Shown here piece after piece: positions 11,494 to 25,500 of a DNA stretch of 64,000 nucleotides. The DNA lies in the NCBI GenBank assembly GCA_039621445.1, contig CP154956.1, positions 86,622,231 to 86,686,230 on the forward strand. The letters run 5' to 3'. How positions within the stretch are numbered: position 1 is the first letter of the stretch; each line of letters begins with the position of its first letter. The notes below the pieces were generated by a model. It was given only the letters and a program-made list of their open reading frames with translations, ran no database searches and was not told where the DNA came from. The stretch comes from Euglena gracilis. Lineage: Eukaryota; Euglenida; Euglenophyceae; Euglenales. The translations under genes were made by a program, and so were the position numbers.

Positions 11494-13059
11494 AAATCAC
11501 CCAAAAGTGGCTGAGGGGCCAAACTTGTTCCGAAGGCGCTGCGGGAGAAAATTTTAGCCAAAAATGGCCTTGAAAGGCCAAAAAGTGACTGGTTTTCCTG
11601 AGTGGCCGAACCCCCCCCCCCCCCTTGGGGGGGTAAAGTGACTGACTGGCTTGGCCGAAAAAGTGACTGACCTGGTTTTTTTTTTTTTTCGGAGTGGAAA
11701 GTGACCCCCCCCCCCGGGGGGGTCGCTAAGCAATGGTATGTTCCAGCCACCGAGGGAGGAGGAACCGACCATTCTCCTCCCCCCCCACCTCACGAGGGGC
11801 TCCTGGGCAACCAACGGCGGAGGGTTGCCACCCGCGGCAAAACCCCTCACACCAAATCCCATATTTTGGAACCGTTTGGGGCATCTCATCAACGTAATCC
11901 TGGGTTGGGGATCCGGAAAGGCCATCGAAAGGGATTCCCCCCCCCCCCAGGGGCGCCGACCCCCCCCCCAGGGGTTCCACAGGGCACCCCTCGCCAACTC
12001 TCGATCCACCGGGGTTGAGCATATTGATGACACACTGCTGGGTTGTGGCGGTGGGTGGGCAGGGCGATAGCGGGGGGGGGGGTCTCAGTCCTCCCTGCCG
12101 GAGGGCCGCTTGGGGGTTGGCCGATTCGACGCGCACGGGCCCACTTGGCGGCCTTGCGACTGGGCCTCCAATGGCGCGTGTGCCCCTTCAAGCACCACCT
12201 CCGCCCACCTCGGAGTTGGCCACTTTTGGCTCGAATTTCGGAAGTGTTATGCGCGTATTCATTGCGGTTGGACCCCACTCTCCATTTTGGCTCATTTCGG
12301 CCAGAGGGGGGGCGATGATGGGCAACCTCAACCATTCCCTTCAACCCCTCTGCCCAGCAACCAACTCACATCACATTTCTGCGTCGAAATGGCCCAATTG
12401 GGCATAAAAAAATCGCTGTTCTTTTGATTGGATGGATTTGATCGAAATGGATGAAGTTCCTCCGTCTGGCCGGGTGGGGTTGCAGATGGGGCAAGCTCCA
12501 GCCTGATCAGAGGATCCTCACAACCCATCCCGCACTGCGTCCTGGTTGGAGTGGGCTTGGGGATTTCACAGGAACGAATTTTCGCACCGTCGACAGCAAC
12601 GGTGTGCCTTTTTTCGTCGTACCCCCCCCTTCCCGAGTTCTACTTTCAGGAGCATTTCTCTCGTGTTAGTCCCAACCCACCCCTCTTTGTGTGTGCGTGC
12701 CTGCGCCCCCCGAGAACTGACATTTTACAGGTTCGCTAGTACAGAGTGGGAAAAAACAACGATAGACAAAATTTTTGGTTAATTAATTAATTAATAATTA
12801 ATAGATAATCTGATAATTGATAATGAGAATAATTAGTAATAATTAATAATAATTAACATTAATTTATCAATTTTCCAAAAACATAATTTAACCGAAATAC
12901 TCCCCCCATAATTTTGCACCGATTTTTTCCCTTATAATTTTGCCCTGCCTGTACCACCTGTCGGGGATGGGGAGGTGGCTCGCCCCCCCACTTCGGCTGT
13001 GGGGCATGCCCCTCTCCTCTGCCCCCGCCCCAGGGCCTGCCCTCCTCCCCTCTGTCCCA

Positions 13060-13179
13060 GCACCGATGGTCTGACGTCCCGCCGCCCTGCACCTGGGATG
13101 TCCTCCGCGGCTCGCCGATCGCGCAGCCTGGCGGCCCTGGAGACCCCGGCCCTGGCCTCCAACCGCTTGGCCACGGGAC
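13060..13179 (+). CDS. Exon, possible 5' exon of proline-rich gene
   Basis: Ser/Ala/Arg-rich open segment with an in-frame ATG at 13098. It ends before intron bases AGCCAG (CAG at +4..+6), immediately followed by a long TG array. It joins in phase to 16096. It may also be internal, since CTG lies at 13052-13054, eight bases before 13060. Confidence 0.45.
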
Positions 13180-13297
13180 AGCCAGGTGTGTGTGTGTGTG
13201 TGTGTTTTGTGTTATGTTGTTGTTGTGTCTTGTTTTGTTTTGGTGTGTGTGTGTTGTGGTGTTGTGTGTGTGTTGAGTTATGTGTTGTGTGTTGTGT

Positions 13298-13333
<36 letters not shown>

Positions 13334-13509
13334 GTGCTGTGCTGTGTGTGTGTGTGTTGTGTTGTGTGTGTGTGTGTGTGTGTGTGCTGTGTTATGTTGT
13401 GTTGTGTCATGTTATGTTTGGGTGTGTGTGTTTGTGTGGTGTTATGTGTGTGTTGAGTTATGTGTTGTGTGTTGTATGGGCTGTGTGTGTGTGTGTGTGT
13501 TGTGCTGTG

Positions 13510-13567
<58 letters not shown>

Positions 13568-16500
13568 TTGTGTGTGTGTGTGGTGTGTGTGTGTGTGTCC
13601 ACCGGGGGGACTTTGCACCAAAGAAGTTCAAAAACGTGCGCTCCCCTCACCTCCAAAATTTCCCCATGATTGTTCAAATAAAAGATGCATTGGTGGCAAA
13701 AAAGGACGCAAAATGAAAAGTTTCAAGGGAGAATCCCTGAATGCCAGCAAAGTTCAGACCAGCAAAATTTTGTGGGCCACACATTTTTAGGAACCAGTGA
13801 AAGTGGCGATGAAGAATCAGCATTTCTGGCAGAACCAGGCGAACAGAGAGAATGGTCATTAGAGGCATTTGTGACACTCCCCCCCCACTTGTACCCCCAA
13901 GCTGAAAAATCCAATGCAATTGAATTTTTTTTTGCTTTGGCTTTATTTTGGTTGGCAAAACCTTTTTTCTTCCGTTACGTTCTTTGAGGTTCATCGTTGC
14001 GTCCCCCCTCATGCAATCATTTAGTCACTGGCCGACCCCCCCCCCCCCCCCCGCGGGGTGATGCTTTTTTTCAGAGTGACTGATTGATTTTTGGTCCAGA
14101 CCCCCTCTCCCCGGTGGGGGGAGACAAAAACCTCCAAGGTGACCCAACGCCGAAGGAAAAATCTTTTTGGCCATTTTTCACATTTGTGGTCAATTCCCCC
14201 TTCAATTCCAGAGTGGCCGAACCCCGTGGGAAGTGACTGACTGGTTTTCCAAATAAATGTGACTGACTGTTTTGTTGGAAGAGTGGAAATACCTCCCCCC
14301 TCCCCGAGGGTCGATTTTACGGTTACCACAAAAACACTGTACCGTATTCCTTCGTGGTTTTTCGGCCCATCCTGCCAGGCAGGTGGTTGGCTGGCAGACT
14401 GACCGGGTGGTTGGGGAGGAATCGTCCAGGAATGATCGAAAGTTGCCCCCTGTGTGACAGAACTTTTTTTGACAGCCTTTTTTTGTTGAAAAACGGCTGA
14501 AATCCATTGGTTATGAACCACTGGCTCGAGTGGCTGGAGCGAACCCTCCTCCTAGGCAAGGTCGGAAGTGATCGGTGGGCATTTTGAAAGTGAACTCCCC
14601 TGGGTTGGTGAGCAGTACAAAACCGGACCGTTTCGTTTGATTTCCGTTTCGTTCATCGGAAGAATGGCATAGTTCTGCCTCTTTGTGGGACATGTCTCTT
14701 TTCATATTGTGTTTCACACATTGCATCATGGTAACTATAAATAATCCATAAATAATGAGTCCTCCGACCACTCTGTCTTCCCCCCGAAATGTTTGACGGA
14801 TACATTTGGGTGCCGGTAAGCCCTTCTTGCCCTGGGTGGGATGCATGGGCCTTCCAGAGCAGGTGCGGGGTTAGGCCGCTGCAGCTGCACCCCCCCCCTC
14901 CAGGGGGGCTTTGCCAGGTCTTGTTTATTTGGTCATTCCGGAAAATTCCGGAATAATTGGGATAAGCAATTAAGTTTAGTTAAAATTTATAACTTTAATG
15001 CAAGGTCGAGCTGCACCTTTTTATGGACCACTGTCAGTTATTTTTTTTCTGACAAATTTCTGTCTGGATGTAGCTGAAGATCTTCAGTTGTCCGGTCCAC
15101 TGGTTGCCTTTTTCGCAACTCCTTTGGAAGATCCAGTCTTCTTCATGGGTGTGCCACCAGGGAATTTCTTAAGGACCCCCGGGGGGGGGGTCCAGCCTCC
15201 GGCTGGCAAAAAGGCTGCTGGCTGGATTTGAGCTGGTGGCTGGACCCCCCCCCCCCCCCCGGGGGGGGGGGGGGGGGGGGGGGGGGGCGGGGGGGGGGGG
15301 GGGGGGGTCCGGGGCTGGAGGGGGCTGGGCTGGGCTGGGTCGGTGAAGAACAAAATTTTCAACATATTATTGCCATTTTCGACATTTTGGTGGATGGAGC
15401 TAGATCAAGGCTGGGGGCTCTGATGGAGGAAGCTGTGGTGGGGGGAAAAAATGCAGGGATAGGTGGGCTGGGCAGCCCAGTTGGCTGGCCAGCCTGCGGC
15501 CGGCTGGCCCGGCCTTCGGCCGGCTGGCCCGACCTCCGGCCGGGCTGGACCCGACTTTATTTCAGTCGACCCCCAGGGGGGGGGCTCCCAGCCCGAATTT
15601 GGGCTGCTGGCTGGATTTGAGCTGCTGGCTGGCTGGACCCCCCCCCCCCCCCGGGGGTGGGGGACCCTTAAGTAGGCTTAAGACATTCCCTGTGTGCCAC
15701 CCTCTGCATTTTGCATTCCCACAGCCCGGGAAAGTACTTCTGCCCAAATGGATATCAAAAAAGTCCCAAGTCCGGTTGGGCAGAAAGTACACTGGAATGT
15801 TCCGAAGTAAAACCCCATGAATTTTTTTTTTAAAAGAAACCGGAACATCACCCCCGCCGCCGCCCCCGGTCGGTTGGTTTTGGCCCAGAGAAAGTGCCCC
15901 CACCGCTCCCCCGGGAGCTGGGGGGGGGGGATGCAAACACATTTTATTTTTTTGCATTTTTGTGTTTTTTTCTCGATTTTGGCAGAATTTGCGTTTTTTT
16001 TTGTCCACCCCCTGCCAGGAGCCGCTTCGGGAATCCACGGTGCCGGCGATGTGGTTGGGCTCGCCCCGCCCCCCCCCCCCCCCACCGCTGCCCAGCCCAC
16101 TTTGTGCCCGCCGCCGCAGGGGCCCGCAAGGCAGCCGCGGCGGGACGGTCCGACGGCCCCTCGGCGGGCTTCCTCCAGCGGCTGCACCGCGCCGCGCTGG
16201 GGGACCTGTTGGAGGGCGAGGTGGACGTCGGGCAGGGGGCTGGGGGGTGCCCCGGCGCCGCCTTTTCCCTGTTTTCTTTTCCCTGTTGGGTTCCAGTTTC
16301 TCTGGAAGTTTTGCATTTTTTTTGTTTCAATTTTCTGAAAACAGTGATTGCTTGTTTTGCTGACAGGGGATCTGAATGAGTGATTGGTGAGCTGCAAGAA
16401 TCGTTTTCCAGGTCTTCACAGAAGCACAGTTGCCACCCCCAGAGGGGGAGGTTTTTCGGTGACCTGGCCTGATTTGACCTGACAACAGCCGCCAGCGTTC

Positions 16501-19500
16501 TGCCAGGGACATTGAACCCATTCGAGTGCCCCCCAGGCGGCACGACGGGCCTGTGGACAACCCCATTCGCCATCTTGTAATCTGCTTTTCCCCCTAGAAT
16601 TTCTGATTCACATTGGTTTCAATGAACACAACGTTGGATGAACATAAGAAATTGTTGTGGCATTTACTGTATTGGTCGTATTCTACTTTCTCCACCTTTA
16701 TTTTCTCCCCGGGTTTGTGGATGGATGCACAATCCTCCGATCATGTTGTTCAGAATCACAACGTATGCACATCTTGCAGTGTGCATAGATTTCCAATGTG
16801 TGTGTGTGTATCATTTCGATGTGCACACAAGCACACAGAACAAGTCTCCGATTCTGTGCGTCTGTCCGTGTATGCAGGTGCTCTCCCGTGCATGGGTTGC
16901 AGATTTGTGCTTACGCCAGGACCATGCAGTTTCAGTGTGCCGTTCCCCACCGGCCCCCTCCGACGCGCCACAGTGCCGGTCGGTCAGCCCCTCGACGGTC
17001 ACCTCCAGCACCGCGCGTGCGGACGCGTCGCGGGTTCACGCCCTCGCGCAGCCGCGCCGGTCCCCGCCCCCCGAGGAGCGCTTCACCTTCCTGCAGCGCC
17101 GGCCGGGGGCAGTGATGGGCCCCGCCGAGTGGTCCCCCGCTGGTTTGGGAAGCCTTGCCTCCCGGGGGTTTCCGACCTTCCTTCCTTCTGAGTGGACCCA
17201 ACCCCCCGGGAGTCCAGCCAGCCAGCATGTTTTGCCCCAGCCAGCTCCCAGCCAGGTTGCAGACCCTCCCTCCAGGATTCCAATGACATGAAGTTGGGGC
17301 TGAACCAGGCTGGACCAAAATTTGTTTTCGGCGCACAGTGCAGAATTTTCAAGACAACCCCGCTTGCATCAACTTCCACTAGGAACCCAACTAGGAAATG
17401 CTCAAGAATTCCCCGCCTCCTCCAGAAACTCTATGGCTGATGGGTGTTGGTTGACCACCCCTTCTCCCCCACCCCTTCTCTTGCTGGGGACATGGGTTCC
17501 GACAGTTGCTGGGAGGTCAAGTTTGTGGTGCTGTTTTGACCGACGTTGGGCCCACATACCCCCTGGAATGCTTTGCCAGCTGTTCACCTATTTGTAGGCA
17601 CAGAAGCCTTTGGGGGTTTAAAGCTGGCAAAATACCCCTGAATATGTGCCAGACTGGCTGCTGACTTTCCGGCCAAATCAAGCCAATCGCCCAAACAGCC
17701 AGTTGATTTGGCCAGCTTGCCCCCCCCCCCTCCAGTTGAAAGGGGTTACGTTTCCCTCAACAGCCTGGGTGCCAACTCGGTGGAGGCAAGTCAACTCTAT
17801 CGAAGGGGAAATCCTGCAAACTTGAGGACTCTCAAGCCACCGTCAAGACACTCCGGGGGGCCGGCCGGGACGCATACGCGTGGCGGCGGGAGCAGTCCCG
17901 GGCGGCACAGGCACTGCGGGTGACACGGGAGCAGACCGCTGCTTTGTGGTGGTCCCTCCCCGGTGGCCTTGAATGACTGGTTGGTCCCCCCCCCCCCTGG
18001 GGTCAACTGCTGGCGCCGAAGTCACCAGAAATTTGGCTAAGAAATGGGCGGGTCCATTGGCGCCACATTCAAGCCATTCGAGCCACATTGAGTGGAGTGG
18101 TTGGACTGGCCCAGCCCCCGCCCCCACTGGGGGTGTTGGAAGTGACTTCCTGGGTTTTGGATAGTTGAGGGTGCTGCCCCCCTCCTGAGGGAGGGGAACA
18201 ATGTGGACCGTGCAGTTTTTGCAGTTTTTCTTGCAGTTTTCATGTCTTGGGTTTTTTCGTAGTTTTTTTTTTTTTGCGGTTTTCATACCTTGGATTTTTT
18301 GCAGTGCAGTTTCTGACCTGCCCATGTGCAGGTTTCCCCTCCTGTGGGGTGTGATGGGAAGCAGCGACATGCACGGGAGTCTCCACCGGGGGTGGTTCGG
18401 GCCTCCTCCAGCCCGCCCATCCGCCTGACCGAGAGGGACGCGGAGCCGCGGCCGCCGCTGAAGAGCGTGAAGGAGTGGAAGAGTGAGCTGCAGGCGGAGC
18501 GGCAGGGCCGCGGAAAGTGGAGCAAAGGGCGGGGCGCAGTGTGACGGCGGTGCAACGCCGGGAACCACGGGGAGTTCACCGGGGAATGGCTTTGATGAGC
18601 ATCTGTGGAGAGGGGGTTATTGAAATGAGGAATTGAACAGAGTTGGGGAGTTGACGGATGGGGTGAGTTTGCCTAAACGTTTATGGTGGTCACGTGTCTG
18701 GTGCAGTTTACATTTTGAAATTCGCGACCAAATAATTATTTTCAACATGAACATATTTTGGAAGGGAGGTTTGAGGATTGACGAACTCTGCTGTTATGAA
18801 AGAGTGCGAAATCAAAGCGCAATTCCGATTTCAGTTCCAATTTCCCAAAAGATTTGACTGTTTGTATAAAGTCATCTCAAACTTCATCAAAATAATCTCA
18901 AACTTTTCGCTTTAGGCATTGATATACAACCACCCAGCATCGTCCCCCTATGGGTGGCTGAAACCGGTGCAAACATTTTTTTGTGGTTTTTTTTGCCTTT
19001 TCTTGACTTTGGCATTTACACATTTTGGGACGGAATTTTCCTGAAGCTTTCTGTCTTTTTTTTTTTTCAACGAGTGCTATATCTTTGGGACCAGCATACA
19101 AATATCATGATTTTGACATTTTTGTTACCAATTGCGACCGGCGACAGGGGGTGCCTGAGTTTTGCAGATAAAGGATTCTTTTATTTTGGATTCTGGGGGC
19201 CCCCGGCCACTGCGAACAGTTGCACAAACCCCCCACCCCCACCCCACACCTTGCCTCCGCACTGCACTCTGACTGCGACCCTGTGCTGGTGCTGCACCGC
19301 TTCCACGGCAACGTTCAGGTCTGTTGTAGCACAGAGTGAGGAATGGTGGACTCCCCTTCTTTGCGGAGCTGGACATCAACTGTGGATGGGTTCAACTTTA
19401 ATTTAAGTTCAATTTAAGTTTAAGTTCAATTCTAATTGTAAATCAATTTCAGTTTAAGTTCAAGTTCAACTTTAACCGCAACGGTTGGATTGGCTCACCG

Positions 19501-22500
19501 CCAGCCCTGTGGCCAGTACGGGCCCGGAAGACTCCAACGAAGAGGCTGGAAACCGGACAGAGGCTGCCAACGAATCGGGGTCGGAGGTGGGGCATGGGTT
19601 GTGGAGCCCCATGCGTGGGGTGGAGACCGTCGATCTCCTGGCAGCTGCTGAGACCTCGGCAATGGGGGGAACCCCACAGTGGCACAAGCTCCTCTCAATT
19701 ATGTGGTGGGAGGTTTCACGCAACTCCACACAACTCCTTCATCCTTCATCGTAAAACACATCTCCCAAGTTGCATCTGAACCGCAAACAGCATGGCGACT
19801 GATCATCAAATCACAAATCTTTCTCCCTGGGCAGCGTGTCGCGGATTGTGAAATCATTTCCACAACATTGGCAGTCATCTTTTGATTGGTTGTCAAGGAG
19901 GGGTATTGCTATTCAGCCAGATTGAATATTTTGGGAAGGGTGTGTGACAGACAGACATAGCAAGTTTGTAGCAAGTTTGGACATAAAATACACAGTTTTT
20001 TTTGTGTCCAAAGTTTTTGGAACCATCGATGCCACACCTCCGGTGGCACCCTTGCTGTTGGGTGGGGGGTCAGCAAAGCAACGGACTCATCGCCAGTGGT
20101 TGAGGTGTGCTTATCCGTATTTTTCCCATCAACCAAGAATTCACCCGTCCAACCACGATTGTGGGATACCTTCCAGGATTCTTTTTAAGTCAGAAGACCC
20201 CCCCAGGGGGGGGGTGTGGTTCTGGGGCCCAACCTGGGGGGGGGGGTCCCGGGCCGGAGGCCTGGGTATGGGTTTCCATGCCAAGCGCCGAAAATTTTTT
20301 TGGGAAATTCCCTCAGACGGCCCTGCGCCGGGCTAGGTGGGTGGGGGGACCCCCGGGGGTCTTACTGTCTTACCACCCATTCTTGCTGCACCACACCTTC
20401 TTTTCAAAATATGCAATCGGACTTGAATGGAAGAAAGGCCCCTCCCTCCAAGGGCGACGGGCAGGCAACCACCCCATTCCCTGAATTTGGACGCATTTGC
20501 TGACCACGCACTGCCTTTCACGTCCGCCGCACTGACCGTTCTCGGGGGCAGCGGAGGCCTCCCGGGGACCCGGCGCTGTACATGCGCCACGACGAGCTAG
20601 CGCTGCAGAAGATGGCCCGGCGCAGCCTATTGGAGACCAACGTGTTGGAGACGCTGGCGAACGGTGGGCCTGGCCAGGGGCCCCCGCTCCCGGGTTTTGG
20701 GGGGTCTACGGTTCTGCCCCCGGGTCTGCAATGGCGATGGACCGTTCACCCCAGGATCCCCCCATTGGCCTTACCCCTTGTGGCAGTTCAACGCCCTTTT
20801 CAACGCTCGGACTTCCCCGGCTGGGCGTGGCATTGCCGCTCGGTGGGTGTGCGCCGTTTGCGTAACTTGGGGGTGGTTTCCCCCCTGTCCAAGACATGGG
20901 TGTCCGGACACTGCCTCACGTAAACCCTTGCACCCCTGCATGAATTGCTATCCAATAACTTGACTGCTTTTTTTTGCGCAAAAGAATTGTTTTCTATGTG
21001 AACCCCAAAATAAATGCATTCAGGATGGTTTTGGGGGGCATCCATTTTTGGCCCCATCTATTTTGTGTGTCAAATCCGCGCCGGGATTCGGCTCGCGGCA
21101 GGAGGGCTCCACCCACTCGGAGCCCATAGGCCCCTGCCGGCAGCCAACCGCCACCCCCCAAGCCGAAGCGGGCGGTGCAGCGGTCCTCCGCCCGCTCGCC
21201 CCCCTCCCGACTGCCTCCCGTGGAGGCACAGACACAGGTGTGTCCTCCTTACCCCCCCTATTTGGACGATTGGGACAGGGGTGTTTGTTTCATGTGTTGA
21301 GGCCACGTTTGACACATTTGATGGTGCTGCGAGGCTCTTGTTTGGCACCACGCATTGGTGACGCAAGAGAGACGTTTGTGGCACTTGGAATCTGCTGATG
21401 CAGTTTTGTTGGCATCACCATTTCCCCGACACATACAGATGCCATGAGGTGCCTGCAAAGAATTGGCTTTGTTTTTAGGAGCATGAGCCTTTTTAACCTT
21501 CGCTGCACACTTCAACGCCCGGCTCAGGTCTCCGACGGCCTGAGGACGCCAAAGGGCCGAACGAGACGCACGCAGACCCAGTCCCGACACCTCGCCCGGC
21601 CCTACACCTCCTCCTGCCCGTCCGACGGCGCCCAGAGAGGAGCCTGGCAGCACCCCCCCACCCAGAGGAACCTCTGCTTTTGGTGCTCGGCAGTTGTTTC
21701 CAAACCGAACTCTCATCGCCCCTGCCATCATTGATGCTGTCAAAAATAATCTTGTTATAATTGTTAATAGAAAAGATTATAAATTATAAATAAAATAATT
21801 TAAAATAATACAGGTTTTTTTCTTATTATAAAAGTATACAAGCATTTTAAAATATTTTAAAAATTTAAAAACAATATGGTTAAATATGACTAATTATACA
21901 ATTAAGCCTCAAAACAAGTAATTCAGCAAAGTCCAGGGCAGCCTCACGTATTGGACTCTACCTGTGCCTGGCGGCTCTCTGAGCCCGACTTCACGTCGGA
22001 GCTGAGCAGCGACGGCACGTGGAGCCGCTGCCGGGGCTGCGGTCAGCCCTACGACAGCAGCCGCCACTCCTGGCCTTTGGCCCAGGCTGCTCCCCGGCCC
22101 CCGTCTGACTCAGTCTGGGCCCCGGAGTGGGACACATCCACATGCAAGCACGGCCGTCCTGCAAGGCGCCACACATTTCCGGCATTCAGCTGTTGACCAA
22201 AATAACTCCCTGAATTTCCGAATTTCAGAATGCCGGTTCGAAGAGCAATTCCTTGGGACTGGATCCAGGTCAAGTCTTTGCCATCCACGGCCCATCTTAC
22301 AGTCCCCCTCCCCCGTTGTCCGGGGGCGGAAGCAGTCTGTCAAAGATACCTACAACGCTGCGCCTCGGCAGGATCCCTGCTGTACATGGCCAAGCCTTAA
22401 AATTCAACCTGTGTAAAATCCACACAATAAAATTTGCCCGCCTCTGGGTACCCGGGCCACAAGTGCACGCAAAGAACTTTGCCAGTCCAAGGACAACATG

Positions 22501-25500
22501 TCGTAAACTCCAAAAAGTACTTTTTTGTTGCTTTTTTTGAGATCTGTTTCGAAATTTTCGACTTTCGAGGCAGGGAACTTGGGCAAGAAATTCAGAAACT
22601 TGATTTGGTGAGACGTATTGATTTTTGGGTCCTTTGAGTTCAACGACACACCCAAAACTAAGGAATATTTTTGTTTCGGAGCTAGGTGTCTTATTTTTTT
22701 TCAGTCAGTGTTGTTTTCTCCTTGTCTGAGGCCTCCCTGCCCCCCCCCCAGTTCTTACCATATTTTTGGTGCTTAGCCAAGGTGGGGCTAGAGCCCAGAG
22801 CATCTTCATGGAATTGCCCATTTTTTTGTTCGAATGCATCTGTGTGTATTCCAACCCTCCAATATTGAAGCGCAGGCGTGTCAAGGTCAAGGGGGATAAG
22901 GTAGGTGTGTGTGTGTGCGCGCGCGCACGCGCGCGCGTGTGTTTGGAAGGCTGCCCATACGGGCTTGGACTGGCACACGGCACACCTTCCACCCGTGACC
23001 TGTGCTTGGTTGGCCTTCTGGCGTGAGGCCTTTCCAGGTGGGTTTGCTGCAGGGACCCGGCGACATTTGCAGCCCAAAGCCAGCAGTGCGCAGGGCCGCC
23101 ACTCTCGCCACCGCTGCCACCGCTGCAGCCAGCCACAGAGCCTCCCGCCCCCCACCTCCTCTCCGAACACCAACTCGCCCACAGACTCTTCAGCTGCGTC
23201 GCGCAATTTGAAACCTCTCGCGCAAACGGCCACCGCCATTTCGTCAACCGGTTGTCCTAATGTTGGTCCCTACTCCACTTTTGGAGTTTCGAATTTGGTC
23301 CTCCCAGCTTGGAGATGGGGCAAATTATTTATTTGACGGAAAGCCTTGGACATCTGTGACGTATGCTCATTTTTTGTTGGCGCCTCCCCCACCTATTGCC
23401 AACTGTTTGACGACTGTTTGCTGACCAGAGCCGACCAGGGCCGACTGTGGCACCAAAATGGGAAGTGTCCATAGGTGCCTGCTTGAAACCCAGAAACAGG
23501 TTCCCCCTCGTGGTCTGCCGACCCAACCGTCAGCCCTCATTTCCTCAGCCATCAGTTCTCGTCGTTTTTTTTTTTTGAGCCTTGCTCCCGAGGGCTGCTT
23601 TGAGGCTCTACGATGGCAGTGCCACCCCAAGAGGCTGTGTTGCCCGCCTCCCCTGTACCTACAACCCACCAGCCCTGAGTGGCTGCAATCGCGGCTTCTG
23701 GAGCTCAGTCAGGCTTTGGCCCCAAATCCTCGTCTCTCCCCCCACTGTTATGAGAGAAAGGTGGGGTACACATCCCCGTCGGCAAAGGTCCTCTCCGTCT
23801 TTCCTGGGTGGCTTTTCGTGGACCCCCACCAACTGGCGAAGGGATGGTGTGAAGGCCACGGCCGCCAACCACAACCTTTCGTCCCCAGCCTCCGGCCCGG
23901 ACCTGCCGGCGACCGCCTGAAGCAAGAGATTTCCCTCGCCATCAGTCCCTCGCTGACCCCCACTGGCTCTTCCCCTCTCACCGCCCGCACCCATCCCCCT
24001 CCATGACGAACGCCATTGGATGCAATTGCAGCAACGTTGTTTTGGCCGACGGCCGCCTCCCGGAAAGTTGTGGACCTGCAGCTGCCCCCAACTGGTGTCT
24101 TTGGTTCTCATCAACCGCAGCGGAAATTCAAAATTTTGAAAAAATTCAAATTTTTGAAAAAATAAAAATTTTAAGAAATGGAAAAAATGAAAAATTTGAA
24201 AAAATTGATAATTTTGAAAACATCAAAAATTTTAGGAGCCGTTCATCAGGCCAACAATAAGTGCATCTGTGGCCCGGTGGCCCGGTGCGCTGCCGGGCAG
24301 CCCCCAGTGAGCCCCCTGCGCCCCGAGGCCACGCCGCTGGGGCCAGCGGGGTGCTCCCCCATCACGCCGCACAGCGATCCTGCCTCCATCACCTCCACCA
24401 GCAGCCCGCCCGCCGCCGGCAAGCCCCAGAACCTCGTGCGCAGTGCCGCTTTGATTTAATTCAGTTCAATTGGTTGATTTCGGTAACTTGTTCAATGGTT
24501 GATTTGATTTGAATTTAGTTGATCCATGCTTTGGTCAAATCATTTATTTATTTGCAATTTATTTTTGGGTATTATTTATTATTTACTATTATATATTTAT
24601 TATTATTATTTTGCTCTATTTTGGTTTACTTCAGTTTCGGGTGATGAAACATTTTATGTTCAGAATCGCCAAGATTTTTTTATTCGCCCAGGGACAACCC
24701 TGGCCCCGAGCCAGTTCCCCGAGCTGCGACTGCTGCACACCTGGCGGCAGCCGGCTGCGTCGCCACACGTCGACGGCCAGAAGGCCACGTCCCCCGACGC
24801 CCCCGCCAGCGGCGTCCCCCGGTTCCTGCGCGAGGCGCTGCCGGACCTCAAGATGCTGGTGGAGTTTGTGGATGTGCTACGGGGAGGCCCCAGCCAGGCA
24901 TCGGTTTTGAGAATGGCAACCCTGTGAGGATTCCCTCCCCCCACTTTTTCCAGCACCTGGGCGTGGCTCATCGCATAGATTCTTAATACCTGTGACCCCA
25001 CCCCCCGGGAGTTGGGTGAGTTTTTGAAAATTATGGTGGGTGGGTTGGGGCCAGGCAGTTGCTTAAGCACTGGCCGACACCCCCCCCCCCCCCCCCGGGG
25101 GTGACTGGTTTTTTCAAACTGACTGACTGGTTTTTGGCCCGGACCCCTTCCTCCCCGCCCCGGGGGGGTCGGCCAGGAGTGGGCAAAAGTGGCTTGAGTG
25201 ACCCCGTCGCCGAAGGCGCCGGAAATTTTTTTTTTGCCTAAAATGGCCTAAAGTGACTGGAAAGTGGCCGTTTTTCTGAGTGGCCGACCCCCCCCCCCCC
25301 CCCGGGGGGAGGGCCTGGCTGGTTTTTTGAAAATGAGTGACTGACTGGTTTTTAAAAAAGTGGAGTGACCTCCCCCCCCCCCCCCCGGGGGTCGGTAAAG
25401 AATTGTATGGTTGGGGCAGTTGGCTCCTCTAAAGCAAAGGCCAGGCCAGAAAATTTTTTCTGGGTTATTGGCTAACTTTGAGTGAGCTTTGGGTGGGTGG

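Noticed and set aside
12160-12300. Possible first exon with ATG at about 12172
   Set aside because: Codon character is fair, but I found no acceptor, no phase-tested joint to 13060 and another frame is equally open.
12859-13677. Minus-strand ORFs over 13000-13174
   Set aside because: GC-rich exons are often open on both strands. The plus-strand frame agrees in phase with the next exon and with the intron rule; the minus frame runs into the TG array.
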